Of a stretch of 64,000 bases of DNA, positions 26,535-34,048 are shown piece after piece. Both the position numbers and the translations under genes were made by a program. How positions within the stretch are numbered: position 1 is the first letter of the stretch; every line of letters starts with the position of its first letter. The notes beneath the pieces are model-generated. The model was not told the origin of the DNA, made no database searches, and saw only the letters and a program-made list of their open reading frames with translations. The DNA is from an uncultured Prevotella sp. (GTDB lineage Bacteria > Bacteroidota > Bacteroidia > Bacteroidales > Bacteroidaceae): NCBI GenBank assembly GCA_944320235.1, contig CALUGQ010000002.1:173391-237390 (forward strand), in the 5' to 3' direction.

Positions 26535-26571
26535 AAAAAGGCAGGAAACGGTCTCATGACCCTTTCCTGCC
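26535..26571 (-). terminator. Terminator of the DUF3822-rsmD operon
   Basis: GGCAGGAAA (26540-26548) pairs with TTTCCTGCC (26563-26571). On the minus strand the stem is followed by five T residues (26539-26535). It lies about 100 bases past the rsmD stop. Confidence 0.75.
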
Positions 26572-26672
26572 ATATGCGCAAAGCTGTTTTTTAACCCGAA
26601 TCGGCCATAAATGGTCTGGCGACCGGTTAGGGCTTGATTCTTATTCCTTAATCCTTTGTTTCCCGCCTCAGC

Positions 26673-27203
26673 CTACTTGAATATCGAGAAGTTGACGCTT
26701 CCGTAGGCGCGGTGCTCCAGGAAACGTTCCGCATGGCTGAAGTCGTTCTTCGCCCCGTGCTCGAACACGAACACGCCGCCATCTGCCAGCAGGCCCGAAG
26801 AGAGCACAAGCTCGGGTATCTCTGCCAGCCTTTCGAGCGAATAAGGCGGGTCGGCGAAGATGAAGTCGAACTGCTGGCGGCACGATTTGATGAACCTGAA
26901 CACGTCGGCACGCAGCGGCAGGCAGTTGGTTGCACCAATCTTGCCGACGCACTGCTTGATGAACGCGTGGTGGTCGCGGTCTTGTTCTACGCTCACTACG
27001 CGGGCGCAGCCCCTCGACAGCAGTTCGAGCGTAATGCTGCCCGTGCCTGAGAAGAGGTCGAGGGCCTGCTTGCCCTCCAAGTCAATGATGCCGCCCAGCA
27101 CGTTGAACAGGTTCTCCTTGGCGAAGTCGGTGGTTGGCCTGGCCTTGAACGTGCGCGGAATGTCGAAGCGGCGGCCCTTGTACAGTCCTGTTATTATCCT
27201 CAT
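26673..27203 (-). CDS. rsmD: 16S rRNA (guanine-966-N2)-methyltransferase
   Basis: This 176-residue RsmD-family SAM methyltransferase begins MRIITGLYKGRRFDIP, a family hallmark. It has the SAM loop LDLFSGTGSITLELLSRG and the catalytic DPPY in FIFADPPYSL. It modifies G966 of 16S rRNA. It lies four bases after the DUF3822 gene, in one operon. Confidence 0.95.
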   Translation of the reverse strand: MRIITGLYKGRRFDIPRTFKARPTTDFAKENLFNVLGGIIDLEGKQALDLFSGTGSITLELLSRGCARVVSVEQDRDHHAFIKQCVGKIGATNCLPLRADVFRFIKSCRQQFDFIFADPPYSLERLAEIPELVLSSGLLADGGVFVFEHGAKNDFSHAERFLEHRAYGSVNFSIFK

Positions 27204-27207
27204 CTTG

Positions 27208-28032
27208 TCACCTCCCTTTTACGTAATAAGCCATCAAGTCGTATGGCAATCCCTTCACGAGCGATGCCTGCGCGCGGTTGAAGTCGCCCGTTGGGTTGAT
27301 GATGTACGCCCGTTGCAGGTATTTCCTCAGCTCAGCCAGAATCCATTCAGGCTCCGGAATGTCGCCCACAATGTGCATTTCGTCGTGCTCGGGCTTAAGC
27401 GCCAGCTGCTTCCACACGTAGAGAAGGAAGTACAGGGCGTCGTGGGCCAGGCTCACATCGAAGGCGTTGCAGTATTTGAACCGGTTCTGCACAAAGCTGA
27501 ATATCTCCAGCTTCTTGTCGTGGAAATAGCCGTAGAGCTTGCCTCTCGTGCCGATGAAGCTGCGCTGGTGGAGGTATTTCCACACCGGGGTCATGGCGCA
27601 GTTCACCTTAACGTCGGCAAAGTGGTCGTCGACAACGAGCCTCAAGTCCTTGTTGACCGCGAAGAGCGCCACGGCGTTAAGCTCCGGCAGCACGTTGAAC
27701 TCCACCCGCTCGGCAGCCAGCCTCGGGAAGGAATGGCGGTAGAGCACCTCGGTGTCCTGTTCCCGGAAGAGGTCTACCGGCATCATCAGCACCGGCGAGT
27801 CCACCATGAGCAAGGCCCTCTTGAAGTCCATCGAGGGTAGCGCGGCGGTCTTGAACGCCTCGCGCAGGTTGGCGGCCATGGATATCCCGCTCCTCACGGT
27901 GTATGGCTCGAACGTCACGCTGTTGCCCTCTTGCGTCACGTCGAGGGCCGAAAACGACAGTGAGTGGCGGCTTGCGCGTATCGTGAGCCGCCGCCCTGCG
28001 TTCCTGATGTTGGTGTTCTGGGCTGTTTCCAT
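27208..28032 (-). CDS. DUF3822 family protein
   Basis: This 274-residue cytoplasmic protein is of unknown function and is found next to rsmD in Bacteroidetes. The N-terminus (RRLTIRASRHSLSFSALD) and the ALPSMDFKRALLMVDSPV region fit DUF3822, which is distantly like the actin/FtsA ATPase fold. ATG 28032 is preferred over 28122 because the promoter (28056-28064) lies between them. It is the first gene of a two-gene operon with rsmD. Confidence 0.85.
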   Translation of the reverse strand: METAQNTNIRNAGRRLTIRASRHSLSFSALDVTQEGNSVTFEPYTVRSGISMAANLREAFKTAALPSMDFKRALLMVDSPVLMMPVDLFREQDTEVLYRHSFPRLAAERVEFNVLPELNAVALFAVNKDLRLVVDDHFADVKVNCAMTPVWKYLHQRSFIGTRGKLYGYFHDKKLEIFSFVQNRFKYCNAFDVSLAHDALYFLLYVWKQLALKPEHDEMHIVGDIPEPEWILAELRKYLQRAYIINPTGDFNRAQASLVKGLPYDLMAYYVKGR

Positions 28033-28055
28033 TGTCAGTCTTGCTCTTCTTGCCT

Positions 28056-28064
28056 GCAAAGGTA
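28056..28064 (-). promoter_or_regulatory. Promoter -7 element of DUF3822-rsmD
   Basis: On the minus strand these bases read TACCTTTGC, 24 bases before the start codon. The -33 is not clear. Confidence 0.65.
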
Positions 28065-28188
28065 GCACAAAAAAACGAGTGGAAGAAACGAACAAAGCGG
28101 TTTTTTGGCCATGGCCGCCCACAACGCAAGAGGAGGCAGGGAAAGCCCCGCCTCCTCGGTTTCTGCATGGCCGGCCGCAGCAGTGCGG

Positions 28189-29124
28189 TCACCAGTTCGA
28201 CTCTGCGCCGCCTCCGCCGGAGTCTCCTCCGCCGAAACTGCCTCCGCTGTAGCCTCCTCCGCTGCCCGAGCCGCCCCTGCCGCCGCTCAGCAGCGAGCCG
28301 AGGATGAAGCCGCCGAGGAAGGAGCTGATTCTGGAGTGGCGGTCGTCATCGTCGCCTTCGTCGGTTGTCTGTACGGTGACGCGGCCGCATTTCGAGCATA
28401 CGTAGACGTCTTTGCGCATCGTGTGGCCGTTGGGCGCACGGTAACGGTCGCTCGACATGATGGCCATAGCGCGCTTGCCGCAGCTTGGGCAGCGCTTCTT
28501 GCGATGGCCGTAAGTTCCTGTGGCATACAAGACCATGGCCAAGATTATAATTATCAGCACTATTGCCGCCATGTTGCCGCTGTCGTCCTGCGCCTTCTCC
28601 GGCTCCATTGTGCCGTCGAGCACGGCGCAGATGGCCTTGCTTCCGGCCACGAGCGCGCCACCGGTGTCGCCCTTGCGGAACGCCGGCACCATCTGTTGCG
28701 ACTGTATGCGCTTGCACTTTGCGTCGGTGAGGAAGCCCTCCAGGCCGTAGCCAACGTGGATTCTTATGCTGCGCTGGTCGGCCACGTAGAGCACGAGCAG
28801 GCCGTTGTTGCTCCCCTTTTTGCCTATGCCCCAGTGGCGGAACAGGCTTTGGGCGAAGCCGAAGGGCGTGGCGTCGCCTATCGACGGCAGCGCTACCACG
28901 GCTGCCTCGATGCCCGTCGTGGCCTCAAGCCGGCCGAAGAGCGCGTCGATGGTGTCGCGGGCGGCAGCCGGGATAAGCCCTGCAGGGTCTGAGACGTACC
29001 GCCTTGCGTCCTGCACGTGTACGTTAGGCACGCTCTCTATGGTGAAAGCGCGGGGCGGTTCTTGCGCCGCGAGGCTCAGCAGTGCTGCGAATGCTGATAT
29101 CAATGACAGTGCGATGCGTCTCAT
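28189..29124 (-). CDS. TPM-domain membrane protein (YgcG family)
   Basis: This 311-residue protein has a signal peptide (ALLSLAAQE), and a periplasmic TPM domain of about residues 30-170 with YVSDPAGLIPAAARD and the VLYVADQRSIRIHVGYGLEG strand. One membrane segment follows, then a zinc-ribbon-like part with two CxxC pairs (CPSCGKR; CSKCGR) and a Gly/Ser-rich tail ending GGGGAESNW. TPM proteins occur with LemA and with photosystem repair in plants; the bacterial role is unclear. It is the last gene of the LemA operon. Confidence 0.88.
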   Translation of the reverse strand: MRRIALSLISAFAALLSLAAQEPPRAFTIESVPNVHVQDARRYVSDPAGLIPAAARDTIDALFGRLEATTGIEAAVVALPSIGDATPFGFAQSLFRHWGIGKKGSNNGLLVLYVADQRSIRIHVGYGLEGFLTDAKCKRIQSQQMVPAFRKGDTGGALVAGSKAICAVLDGTMEPEKAQDDSGNMAAIVLIIIILAMVLYATGTYGHRKKRCPSCGKRAMAIMSSDRYRAPNGHTMRKDVYVCSKCGRVTVQTTDEGDDDDRHSRISSFLGGFILGSLLSGGRGGSGSGGGYSGGSFGGGDSGGGGAESNW

Positions 29125-29133
29125 TTCCTATCG

Positions 29134-29727
29134 TCAGAATTGCACTTCGGGAGCTTTTTCGGCACCGCTTTCAGCCTCGAAGTACGACTTTTTGTCGAAT
29201 CCGAAGATGGCGGCGAGTATGTTTTTCGGGAAGCGGCGTATGGTTACGTTGTATGCCTTGGCTGCGTCGTTGAAGTCTTTGCGCGCTACGGTGATGCGGT
29301 TTTCGGTGCCTTCGAGTTGCGACTGCAGCTCGAGGAAGTTCTGGTTGGCCTTGAGCTGCGGGTAGTTCTCGGCTACCATGAGCAGCCGGCCGAGCGCGGC
29401 GGAGACGTTGCCCTGTGCTTTCTGGAACTCGGCAAGGCGCTCTGGGGTGAGGTCTTCAGGGTTTACCTTGACCTGCGTGGCCTCGCTCCGTGCCTTCACC
29501 ACGTTTTCGAGCGTGGTCTTTTCGTGCGTGGCGTAGCCCTTGACGGTGTTCACCAGGTTGGGTATGAGGTCGGCCCGTCGTTGGTATTGCGTCTCTACGT
29601 TGGCCCATTTCCCGGCCACCTGCTCGTCCATCGACACGAGGCCGTTGTATCCCGACACACTCCACAGCAGCAGGATCAGCACTACTGCCCCTGCGATAAT
29701 CCATCCCAAATGTTTCTTTACGTTCAT
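29134..29727 (-). CDS. lemA: LemA family protein
   Basis: This 197-residue protein has one N-terminal membrane anchor (WIIAGAVVLILLLWSVSGYN). A helical-bundle domain follows with the LemA signature QRRADLIPNLVNTVKGYA and MVAENYPQLKANQNFLELQ. It is a membrane-anchored scaffold-like protein of unknown role. It is followed after nine bases by the TPM gene, a pairing seen in many bacteria. Confidence 0.93.
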   Translation of the reverse strand: MNVKKHLGWIIAGAVVLILLLWSVSGYNGLVSMDEQVAGKWANVETQYQRRADLIPNLVNTVKGYATHEKTTLENVVKARSEATQVKVNPEDLTPERLAEFQKAQGNVSAALGRLLMVAENYPQLKANQNFLELQSQLEGTENRITVARKDFNDAAKAYNVTIRRFPKNILAAIFGFDKKSYFEAESGAEKAPEVQF

Positions 29728-29738
29728 TTTTTATGTTC

Positions 29739-29900
29739 TTATTGGTTTGTTATATTACTATGTTGGGTTGCCGCAGCCTCCGTGGCGGCTTTTTTGCCGT
29801 CGGCCGGGGCTGGCGTGAAGATGCTCCTCACGCAAATCCACAGCAACAACAGTGCCACAATGGCGAGCACCGTGTTGGTAATCTTGTTTCCTTGTGCCAT
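29739..29900 (-). CDS. 53-residue single-pass membrane microprotein
   Basis: The frame starts MAQGNKITNTVLAIVALLLL and continues through WICVRSIFTP into an Ala/Lys-rich soluble tail ending in a TAA. It has one clear membrane helix of about 16-18 residues. It fills the space between the carboxypeptidase-like gene (22 bases upstream) and lemA (11 bases downstream) on the same strand, so it is probably a real member of this operon, perhaps a small partner of LemA or TPM. The family is not recognised. Confidence 0.65.
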   Translation of the reverse strand: MAQGNKITNTVLAIVALLLLWICVRSIFTPAPADGKKAATEAAATQHSNITNQ

Positions 29901-29922
29901 GTTTGAGTTTTTTTTATGTTTC

Positions 29923-30405
29923 TCAGTAGTCCATGATGGCCTCTATCCGCTCCTTTGTGCGCTTGCGTTTCTTTGCGCTGAAGATTGAGAAGAAGTCGAA
30001 CGTGGCCAGCGGAGTGGACCTCGGCGTGAACCGTTGCTCCTCGCGCAGTGACTCGAGCATCTTGGCGAAGTCTATTCCCACCTGTGGCAGCTTGCCGTAG
30101 ATTATCACCTCGTTGAGCGCGTTGTAGGTGCGCATCAGCTCGATGGTGTCGGTCAGTTCCGAGCGGTTGAGGCCGCGCGGCTCGTAGCCCGTGAGCGCGA
30201 GCGTTATGCTGTCGGCATCGTCGGGGATTGTAAACTCACCCTTGTAGTTGGTGAGCCGCTGGCTCACCAGGGCTGTGTCGATGGTCACTACCACGCCGCC
30301 GAGCGGCACACCGGTCTCCATGTCGACCACCACGCCTTCCCTTTGGGCTGCGGCGCAGGCGCACCAGGCGGCGCAAAGCATTGTAATAAGGTATCTCATA
30401 GGCAT
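29923..30405 (-). CDS. Secreted carboxypeptidase-regulatory-like domain protein
   Basis: This 160-residue protein has a signal peptide ending CAAAQ. A beta-sandwich of the carboxypeptidase D regulatory type follows (EGVVVDMETGVPLGGVVVTI ... YKGEFTIPDDADSITLALTG), then a helical tail with a basic KKRKRTKERIEAIMDY end. Such domains occur in outer-membrane and surface proteins of Bacteroidetes. The start could be ATG 30405 or 30399. It is the first gene of the operon with the microprotein, lemA and TPM genes. Confidence 0.75.
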   Translation of the reverse strand: MPMRYLITMLCAAWCACAAAQREGVVVDMETGVPLGGVVVTIDTALVSQRLTNYKGEFTIPDDADSITLALTGYEPRGLNRSELTDTIELMRTYNALNEVIIYGKLPQVGIDFAKMLESLREEQRFTPRSTPLATFDFFSIFSAKKRKRTKERIEAIMDY

Positions 30406-30437
30406 GGTTTTAAGTTGTTGCTGTTTTGTTGTTATAT

Positions 30438-30446
30438 ACAAAGATA
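30438..30446 (-). promoter_or_regulatory. Promoter -7 element of the lemA operon
   Basis: The minus strand reads TATCTTTGT here, a TAnnTTTG match about 33 bases before the first gene of the operon. A divergent -7 (TACCTTTGT, 30532-30540, plus) serves the helicase gene. Confidence 0.55.
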
Positions 30447-30560
30447 GCCATTTCCCCCCGACGGGCAAAGCCGCCCGGCGCGCAGTTGTTGATTTTTTTG
30501 ATGTTTTAATCTTTATTTCGCGCATTTTCGCTACCTTTGTTTCACCAATCCATGTATGCC

Positions 30561-32066
30561 ATGTTGACAGATGCACTCAGTTCCATCATAATGCGCCACC
30601 TGGGCTTCAGCCCCTCGGCCGACCAGCTGCGGGCCATTGGGGCGTTCAGTTCGTTCATGACCGACCGCTCAGACCGCGTTGCCATGGTGATGCGCGGGTC
30701 GGCCGGCACGGGCAAGACCACCCTTGCGGCGGCCATTGTCAAGGCCCTCTCCGAGCTGCGCTGGCGCATGGTGCTGCTCGCTCCCACGGGGCGGGCGGCC
30801 AAGGTGTTCGCCCTGGGAGCGGGCCGTGCGGCCTTCACCATCCACCGCCGCATATACCGGCAGAAGTCGCTCCGCGCCGACATGGGGGGCTTCAGCCTTG
30901 CCGACAACCTGCACTCAGACACGCTCTTCATCGTCGACGAGGCGTCGATGATAGCCAACGGGGCGGCGGGCGAGGCCGCCTTCGGCAGCGGCTGCCTGCT
31001 CGATGACCTCGTGCACTACGTATACGGCGGGCGCAACTGCCGCCTGCTGCTCATCGGCGACCGCGCCCAGCTGCCCCCGGTGGGCGAGGCCGAGAGCCCG
31101 GCCCTGCAGGCTGCCGTGATGGAGGGCTACGGGCTGCGCGTCTACGAGGCCGAGCTCGACGCCGTGCTCCGCCAGGGTGAAGGCTCGGGCATACTCTTCA
31201 ACGCCACCACCGTGCGCCGCATGATTACGGGCGTCGGCCCCGTGGCGCTGCCCAAGGTGCGCTTCAGCGGCTTTGCCGATATCTGCGCTGTGGGCGGCGG
31301 GGAACTTGTCGACACGCTCGCGGGGAGCTACAGCCACGCCGGGCTTGACGAGACCATAGTCATAACCCGCAGCAACAAGCGGGCCGTGGTATACAACCGG
31401 GGCATACGCGCGCAGGTGCTCGACCGCGAGGACGAGCTGTGCGCGGGCGACATGATAATGGTGGTGCGCAACAACTACTACTGGATGGAGCGTGAGCGGC
31501 GCCATGCCGACGGTGCGCCCAAGGCAGGGGATGGGGCTGCGGCAGGCCTGGACGGCGATGCCGAGGCCCAGTCGGTGCTGCCCTCGTTCCTGGCCAACGG
31601 CGACAGGGCGGTGGTGAGGCGTGTGCGCGGCTGCCGCAGCCTTTACGGCTTCCGCTTTGCCGATGTGACGATGACGCTGCCCGACTACGACGACTACGAG
31701 CTTACGGCCACCGTGTTGCTCGACACTCTCGCCTCCGAAGCCCCCGCGCTGACCCGCGAGCAGGGCGAGCAGCTGTTCAACGCCGTGATGGAAGACTATG
31801 CCGACCTGCCGCTCAAGGCCGACAGGATAAAGCAACTGAAGCAGGACCGCTACTTCAACGCGCTGCAGGTGAAGCACGCCTACGCTGTCACCTGCCACAA
31901 GGCGCAGGGCGGGCAGTGGGCGCACGTGTACGTAGACCAGGGATACATGACCGACGATATGCTCACGCCGGCGTACCTGCACTGGCTTTACACGGCTTTC
32001 ACCCGAGCCACCGAGAGGCTCTACCTCGTAAACTGGCCCGACCGCCAGCGCGCCGACGCTGGATAG
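30561..32066 (+). CDS. RecD-like ATP-dependent DNA helicase
   Basis: This protein of about 500 residues belongs to superfamily 1. Walker A is MRGSAGTGKTTLA, motif Ia LLAPTGRAAKV, Walker B FIVDEASMI, motif III LLIGDRAQLPPVG, and the C-terminal UvrD-like part has YAVTCHKAQGGQWAHVYVD and LYTAFTRATERL. It probably unwinds DNA 5' to 3' in repair. ATG 30561 (MLTDALSS) or 30552 fits the promoter at 30532-30540; both give a very short leader. No RecB or RecC partner is adjacent. Confidence 0.88.
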   Translation: MLTDALSSIIMRHLGFSPSADQLRAIGAFSSFMTDRSDRVAMVMRGSAGTGKTTLAAAIVKALSELRWRMVLLAPTGRAAKVFALGAGRAAFTIHRRIYRQKSLRADMGGFSLADNLHSDTLFIVDEASMIANGAAGEAAFGSGCLLDDLVHYVYGGRNCRLLLIGDRAQLPPVGEAESPALQAAVMEGYGLRVYEAELDAVLRQGEGSGILFNATTVRRMITGVGPVALPKVRFSGFADICAVGGGELVDTLAGSYSHAGLDETIVITRSNKRAVVYNRGIRAQVLDREDELCAGDMIMVVRNNYYWMERERRHADGAPKAGDGAAAGLDGDAEAQSVLPSFLANGDRAVVRRVRGCRSLYGFRFADVTMTLPDYDDYELTATVLLDTLASEAPALTREQGEQLFNAVMEDYADLPLKADRIKQLKQDRYFNALQVKHAYAVTCHKAQGGQWAHVYVDQGYMTDDMLTPAYLHWLYTAFTRATERLYLVNWPDRQRADAG

Positions 32067-32109
32067 CTTTGAGCCAACCGCGTTTTCTGAAAAGTTTACT
32101 TATAATGCT

Positions 32110-32200
32110 GCCGCAGCCGTTTTGCCTTGCAGAACGGCCTCTTTTGCCTTGCAGAACGGCCCGAAATGAGCGATGGAACGGCCCGTTTCCCGGCACGGGG
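32110..32200. repeat. AAAACGGCC-type intergenic repeat cluster 5
   Basis: GCCGTTTTGCCTTGCAGAACGG, partly repeated as TTTTGCCTTGCAGAACGGCC, then GGAACGGCCCGTTTCCCGG. Both GCAGAACGGCC units are direct copies. Confidence 0.7.
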
Positions 32201-32295
32201 CACCATACCCCTCAACGCCCTGTGAGCCAGCCTGTTGCATCGCATGGCCAGCGTTGCGAAATAATATTACAAAAACAAGTGCCGGCCAGGCTTTG

Positions 32296-32341
32296 AAAAA
32301 GAATCCGGGCCGCGCAGGACTGGTGCCTGCCGCGACCCGGA
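32296..32341 (-). terminator. Terminator of the microprotein pair
   Basis: On the minus strand TCCGGGTCGCGGCAGG pairs with CCTGCGCGGCCCGGA (32341-32304, one mismatch or bulge) and is followed by TTCTTTTTC. It lies about 43 bases past the second microprotein stop. Confidence 0.85.
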
Positions 32342-32383
32342 ACAAATGTTGAGCCTGCCACGGGGCAGGACGTTTATTGCTGC

Positions 32384-32482
32384 TTAGCGTCGGCTTGCGG
32401 TCTTTATGCCGATGGCTATGCCAACTGCCTCAACGGCCAGGAACACTGCCACGTAGCCCGCCATCATTATGAACATACCCAT
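32384..32482 (-). CDS. 32-residue membrane microprotein B
   Basis: The frame starts MGMFIMMAGYVAVFLAVEAV and ends with basic KTASRR before TAA; it is nearly all one membrane helix. Its core GYVAVFLAVEAVGIAI aligns with GFVAVCVAVTALGAAL of microprotein A just upstream, and both are exactly 32 residues, so they are tandem paralogs. It has a strong AAGGAGG eight bases before the ATG, unusual in this phylum. The promoter, two genes and terminator form a compact unit. The function is unknown; a small regulator or subunit of a membrane complex is possible. Confidence 0.7.
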   Translation of the reverse strand: MGMFIMMAGYVAVFLAVEAVGIAIGIKTASRR

Positions 32483-32498
32483 GATAATCCCTCCTTGG

Positions 32499-32597
32499 TT
32501 AAAAGTTTGCCATGAGGCGTTCCAACGATGCATACAACAGGGCAGCCCCAAGTGCGGTCACTGCCACGCAAACTGCTACAAATCCAATCATTTCCAT
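32499..32597 (-). CDS. 32-residue membrane microprotein A
   Basis: The frame starts MEMIGFVAVCVAVTALGAAL and continues LLYASLERLMANF before TAA, with one membrane helix. It ends 16 bases before microprotein B, its paralog. It is the first gene after a Bacteroidetes promoter (32646-32654) that has an FNR/CRP-like box upstream. Neither gene would be found by a length-limited gene finder. The paralogy, shared size, promoter and terminator make a real gene pair likely. Confidence 0.7.
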   Translation of the reverse strand: MEMIGFVAVCVAVTALGAALLYASLERLMANF

Positions 32598-32645
32598 AGT
32601 CTTTTCAATTACTTTTGTTTGTTATCCTGATGTTTGTTTCCGGGT

Positions 32646-32748
32646 GCAAAGGTATAGCTTTATTGCTGAAATGCTGCAAGATATTGGCTGCAAAATTAGG
32701 CGGAACATGGTAGTTTTTGACATTAATCAATGTTGTGTGCGTGCACAA
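32646..32748 (-). promoter_or_regulatory. Promoter of the microprotein pair with FNR/CRP-like box
   Basis: The minus strand has TACCTTTGC (32654-32646) and TTG at 32679-32677. Farther upstream, TTGACATTAATCAA (32717-32730, plus-strand reading) matches the FNR pattern TTGAT-N4-ATCAA with one change. TTGTG-TGCGTG-CACAA (32733-32748) lies beyond it. The box centre is 69.5 bases from the upstream edge of the -7. Confidence 0.6.
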
Positions 32749-32837
32749 GTGTCATTTTTGCTCTTTCCCCATGCCTTTCCCACCATGCGAGGCGTGGCGG
32801 CCTGCGCGGCGAAACACTTTAAAATAAATCAAAATGT

Positions 32838-32869
32838 TTTGCGTTACGGCCGAAATAATGTAAATTTGC
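32838..32869 (+). promoter_or_regulatory. Promoter of the flippase-like gene
   Basis: TTTG at 32838-32841, 19 bases, TAAATTTGC at 32861-32869. The ATG follows eight bases later, so the leader is only a few bases. Confidence 0.75.
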
Positions 32870-32877
32870 ATACTGTT

Positions 32878-33894
32878 ATGGAAGCAAGACGGATAGCGAA
32901 CACTTGCATCAAGGTAATGATGCCGCTGTTGCTCGGTGGTGCGATACTCTACTGGATGTATCGCGGCTTCGACTTCGAGGGTATGAAAGACGTGCTTCTC
33001 CACGGCATGGACTGGACGTGGATGGCCCTGTCGTTCCCCTTCGGCATATTGGCGCAGATGCTGCGCGGGTGGCGTTGGCGGCAGACGCTGGAGCCTGTCG
33101 GCGAGCGGCCCAGGGCGTCGGTGAGCGTGTACTCCATCTTCCTTTCCTACGCCGCCAGCCTCGTGGTGCCGCGCATCGGCGAGTTCACTCGCTGCGGTGT
33201 GCTGCGCCGCTACGACGGGGTGTCGTTCCCCAAGGCCCTCGGCACGGTGGTCGCCGAGCGCGCAATCGACTCGCTCGTGGTGCTCGTCGTGACGGGAGTG
33301 ATGCTGCTCTGCCAGATGAGAGTGTTCACCACGTTCTTCAGCGAGACGGGCACGAGCCTCGACTCGCTGCTCGCCCGCTTTTCTGCTGCGGGCTACGCCG
33401 TCACCGCAGCGTGCGCCGTGGCCGTGCTGCTGCTGGCCCATGTGCTGCTGAAAAAGCTCGCCATATATAATAAGGTGAAAGCCACCCTCGGCGGAATATG
33501 GCAGGGCGTGATGTCGCTCAGGGGCGTAAGGAATGCCCCGCTGTTCCTGCTGTCCACCGTGGGGATATGGGCCTGCTACTTCATGCACTACTACCTGACG
33601 TTCTTCTGCTTCGGCTTCACAGCCGGCCTGGGCGCGGCCTGCGCGCTGGTCACGTTCGTGGTGGGCAGCATAGCCGTGGTGGTGCCTACGCCAAACGGCG
33701 CGGGGCCGTGGCACTTCGCCGTAAAGACCATGCTCATGCTCTACGGAGTGGCCGAGGAGCAGGCCCTGTTCTTCGTGCTCATAGTCCACTCCGTGCAGAC
33801 GCTGCTCGTGATACTGCTCGGCGTGTGGGCATGGGGCGCGCTGGCTTTCACCAGCCGCCGCGCCCAGGCACCGGCCGCCGTGGCCACGGCATGA
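32878..33894 (+). CDS. Lysylphosphatidylglycerol synthetase TM-region / flippase-like protein
   Basis: This 338-residue polytopic membrane protein has about eight hydrophobic segments. It carries family features: WRWRQTLEP, the PRIGEFTRCGVLRRYDGVSFPKALGTVVAERAIDSL block and VPTPNGAGPWHFA. It corresponds to the membrane half of MprF-type proteins (UPF0104/AglD), often proposed to flip lipids or isoprenoid-linked sugars. No aminoacyl transferase domain is fused. ATG 32878 is set by the promoter; an open frame extending upstream to 32512 crosses the microprotein promoter. Confidence 0.85.
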   Translation: MEARRIANTCIKVMMPLLLGGAILYWMYRGFDFEGMKDVLLHGMDWTWMALSFPFGILAQMLRGWRWRQTLEPVGERPRASVSVYSIFLSYAASLVVPRIGEFTRCGVLRRYDGVSFPKALGTVVAERAIDSLVVLVVTGVMLLCQMRVFTTFFSETGTSLDSLLARFSAAGYAVTAACAVAVLLLAHVLLKKLAIYNKVKATLGGIWQGVMSLRGVRNAPLFLLSTVGIWACYFMHYYLTFFCFGFTAGLGAACALVTFVVGSIAVVVPTPNGAGPWHFAVKTMLMLYGVAEEQALFFVLIVHSVQTLLVILLGVWAWGALAFTSRRAQAPAAVATA

Positions 33895-34048
33895 GCCGCG
33901 GCAGAGGCACGAGGGGAGGCCGTAGCCAGGCATGAAGGCCGGCCTGACCCATCAACGGAAACCGACTGACAACGAGGGCCACGCCCTGCAGACCCACAGC
34001 CGCAAGGCCGGGGGCAGCAGCGGGGCAGCCCGCATAAAACCATAGACT

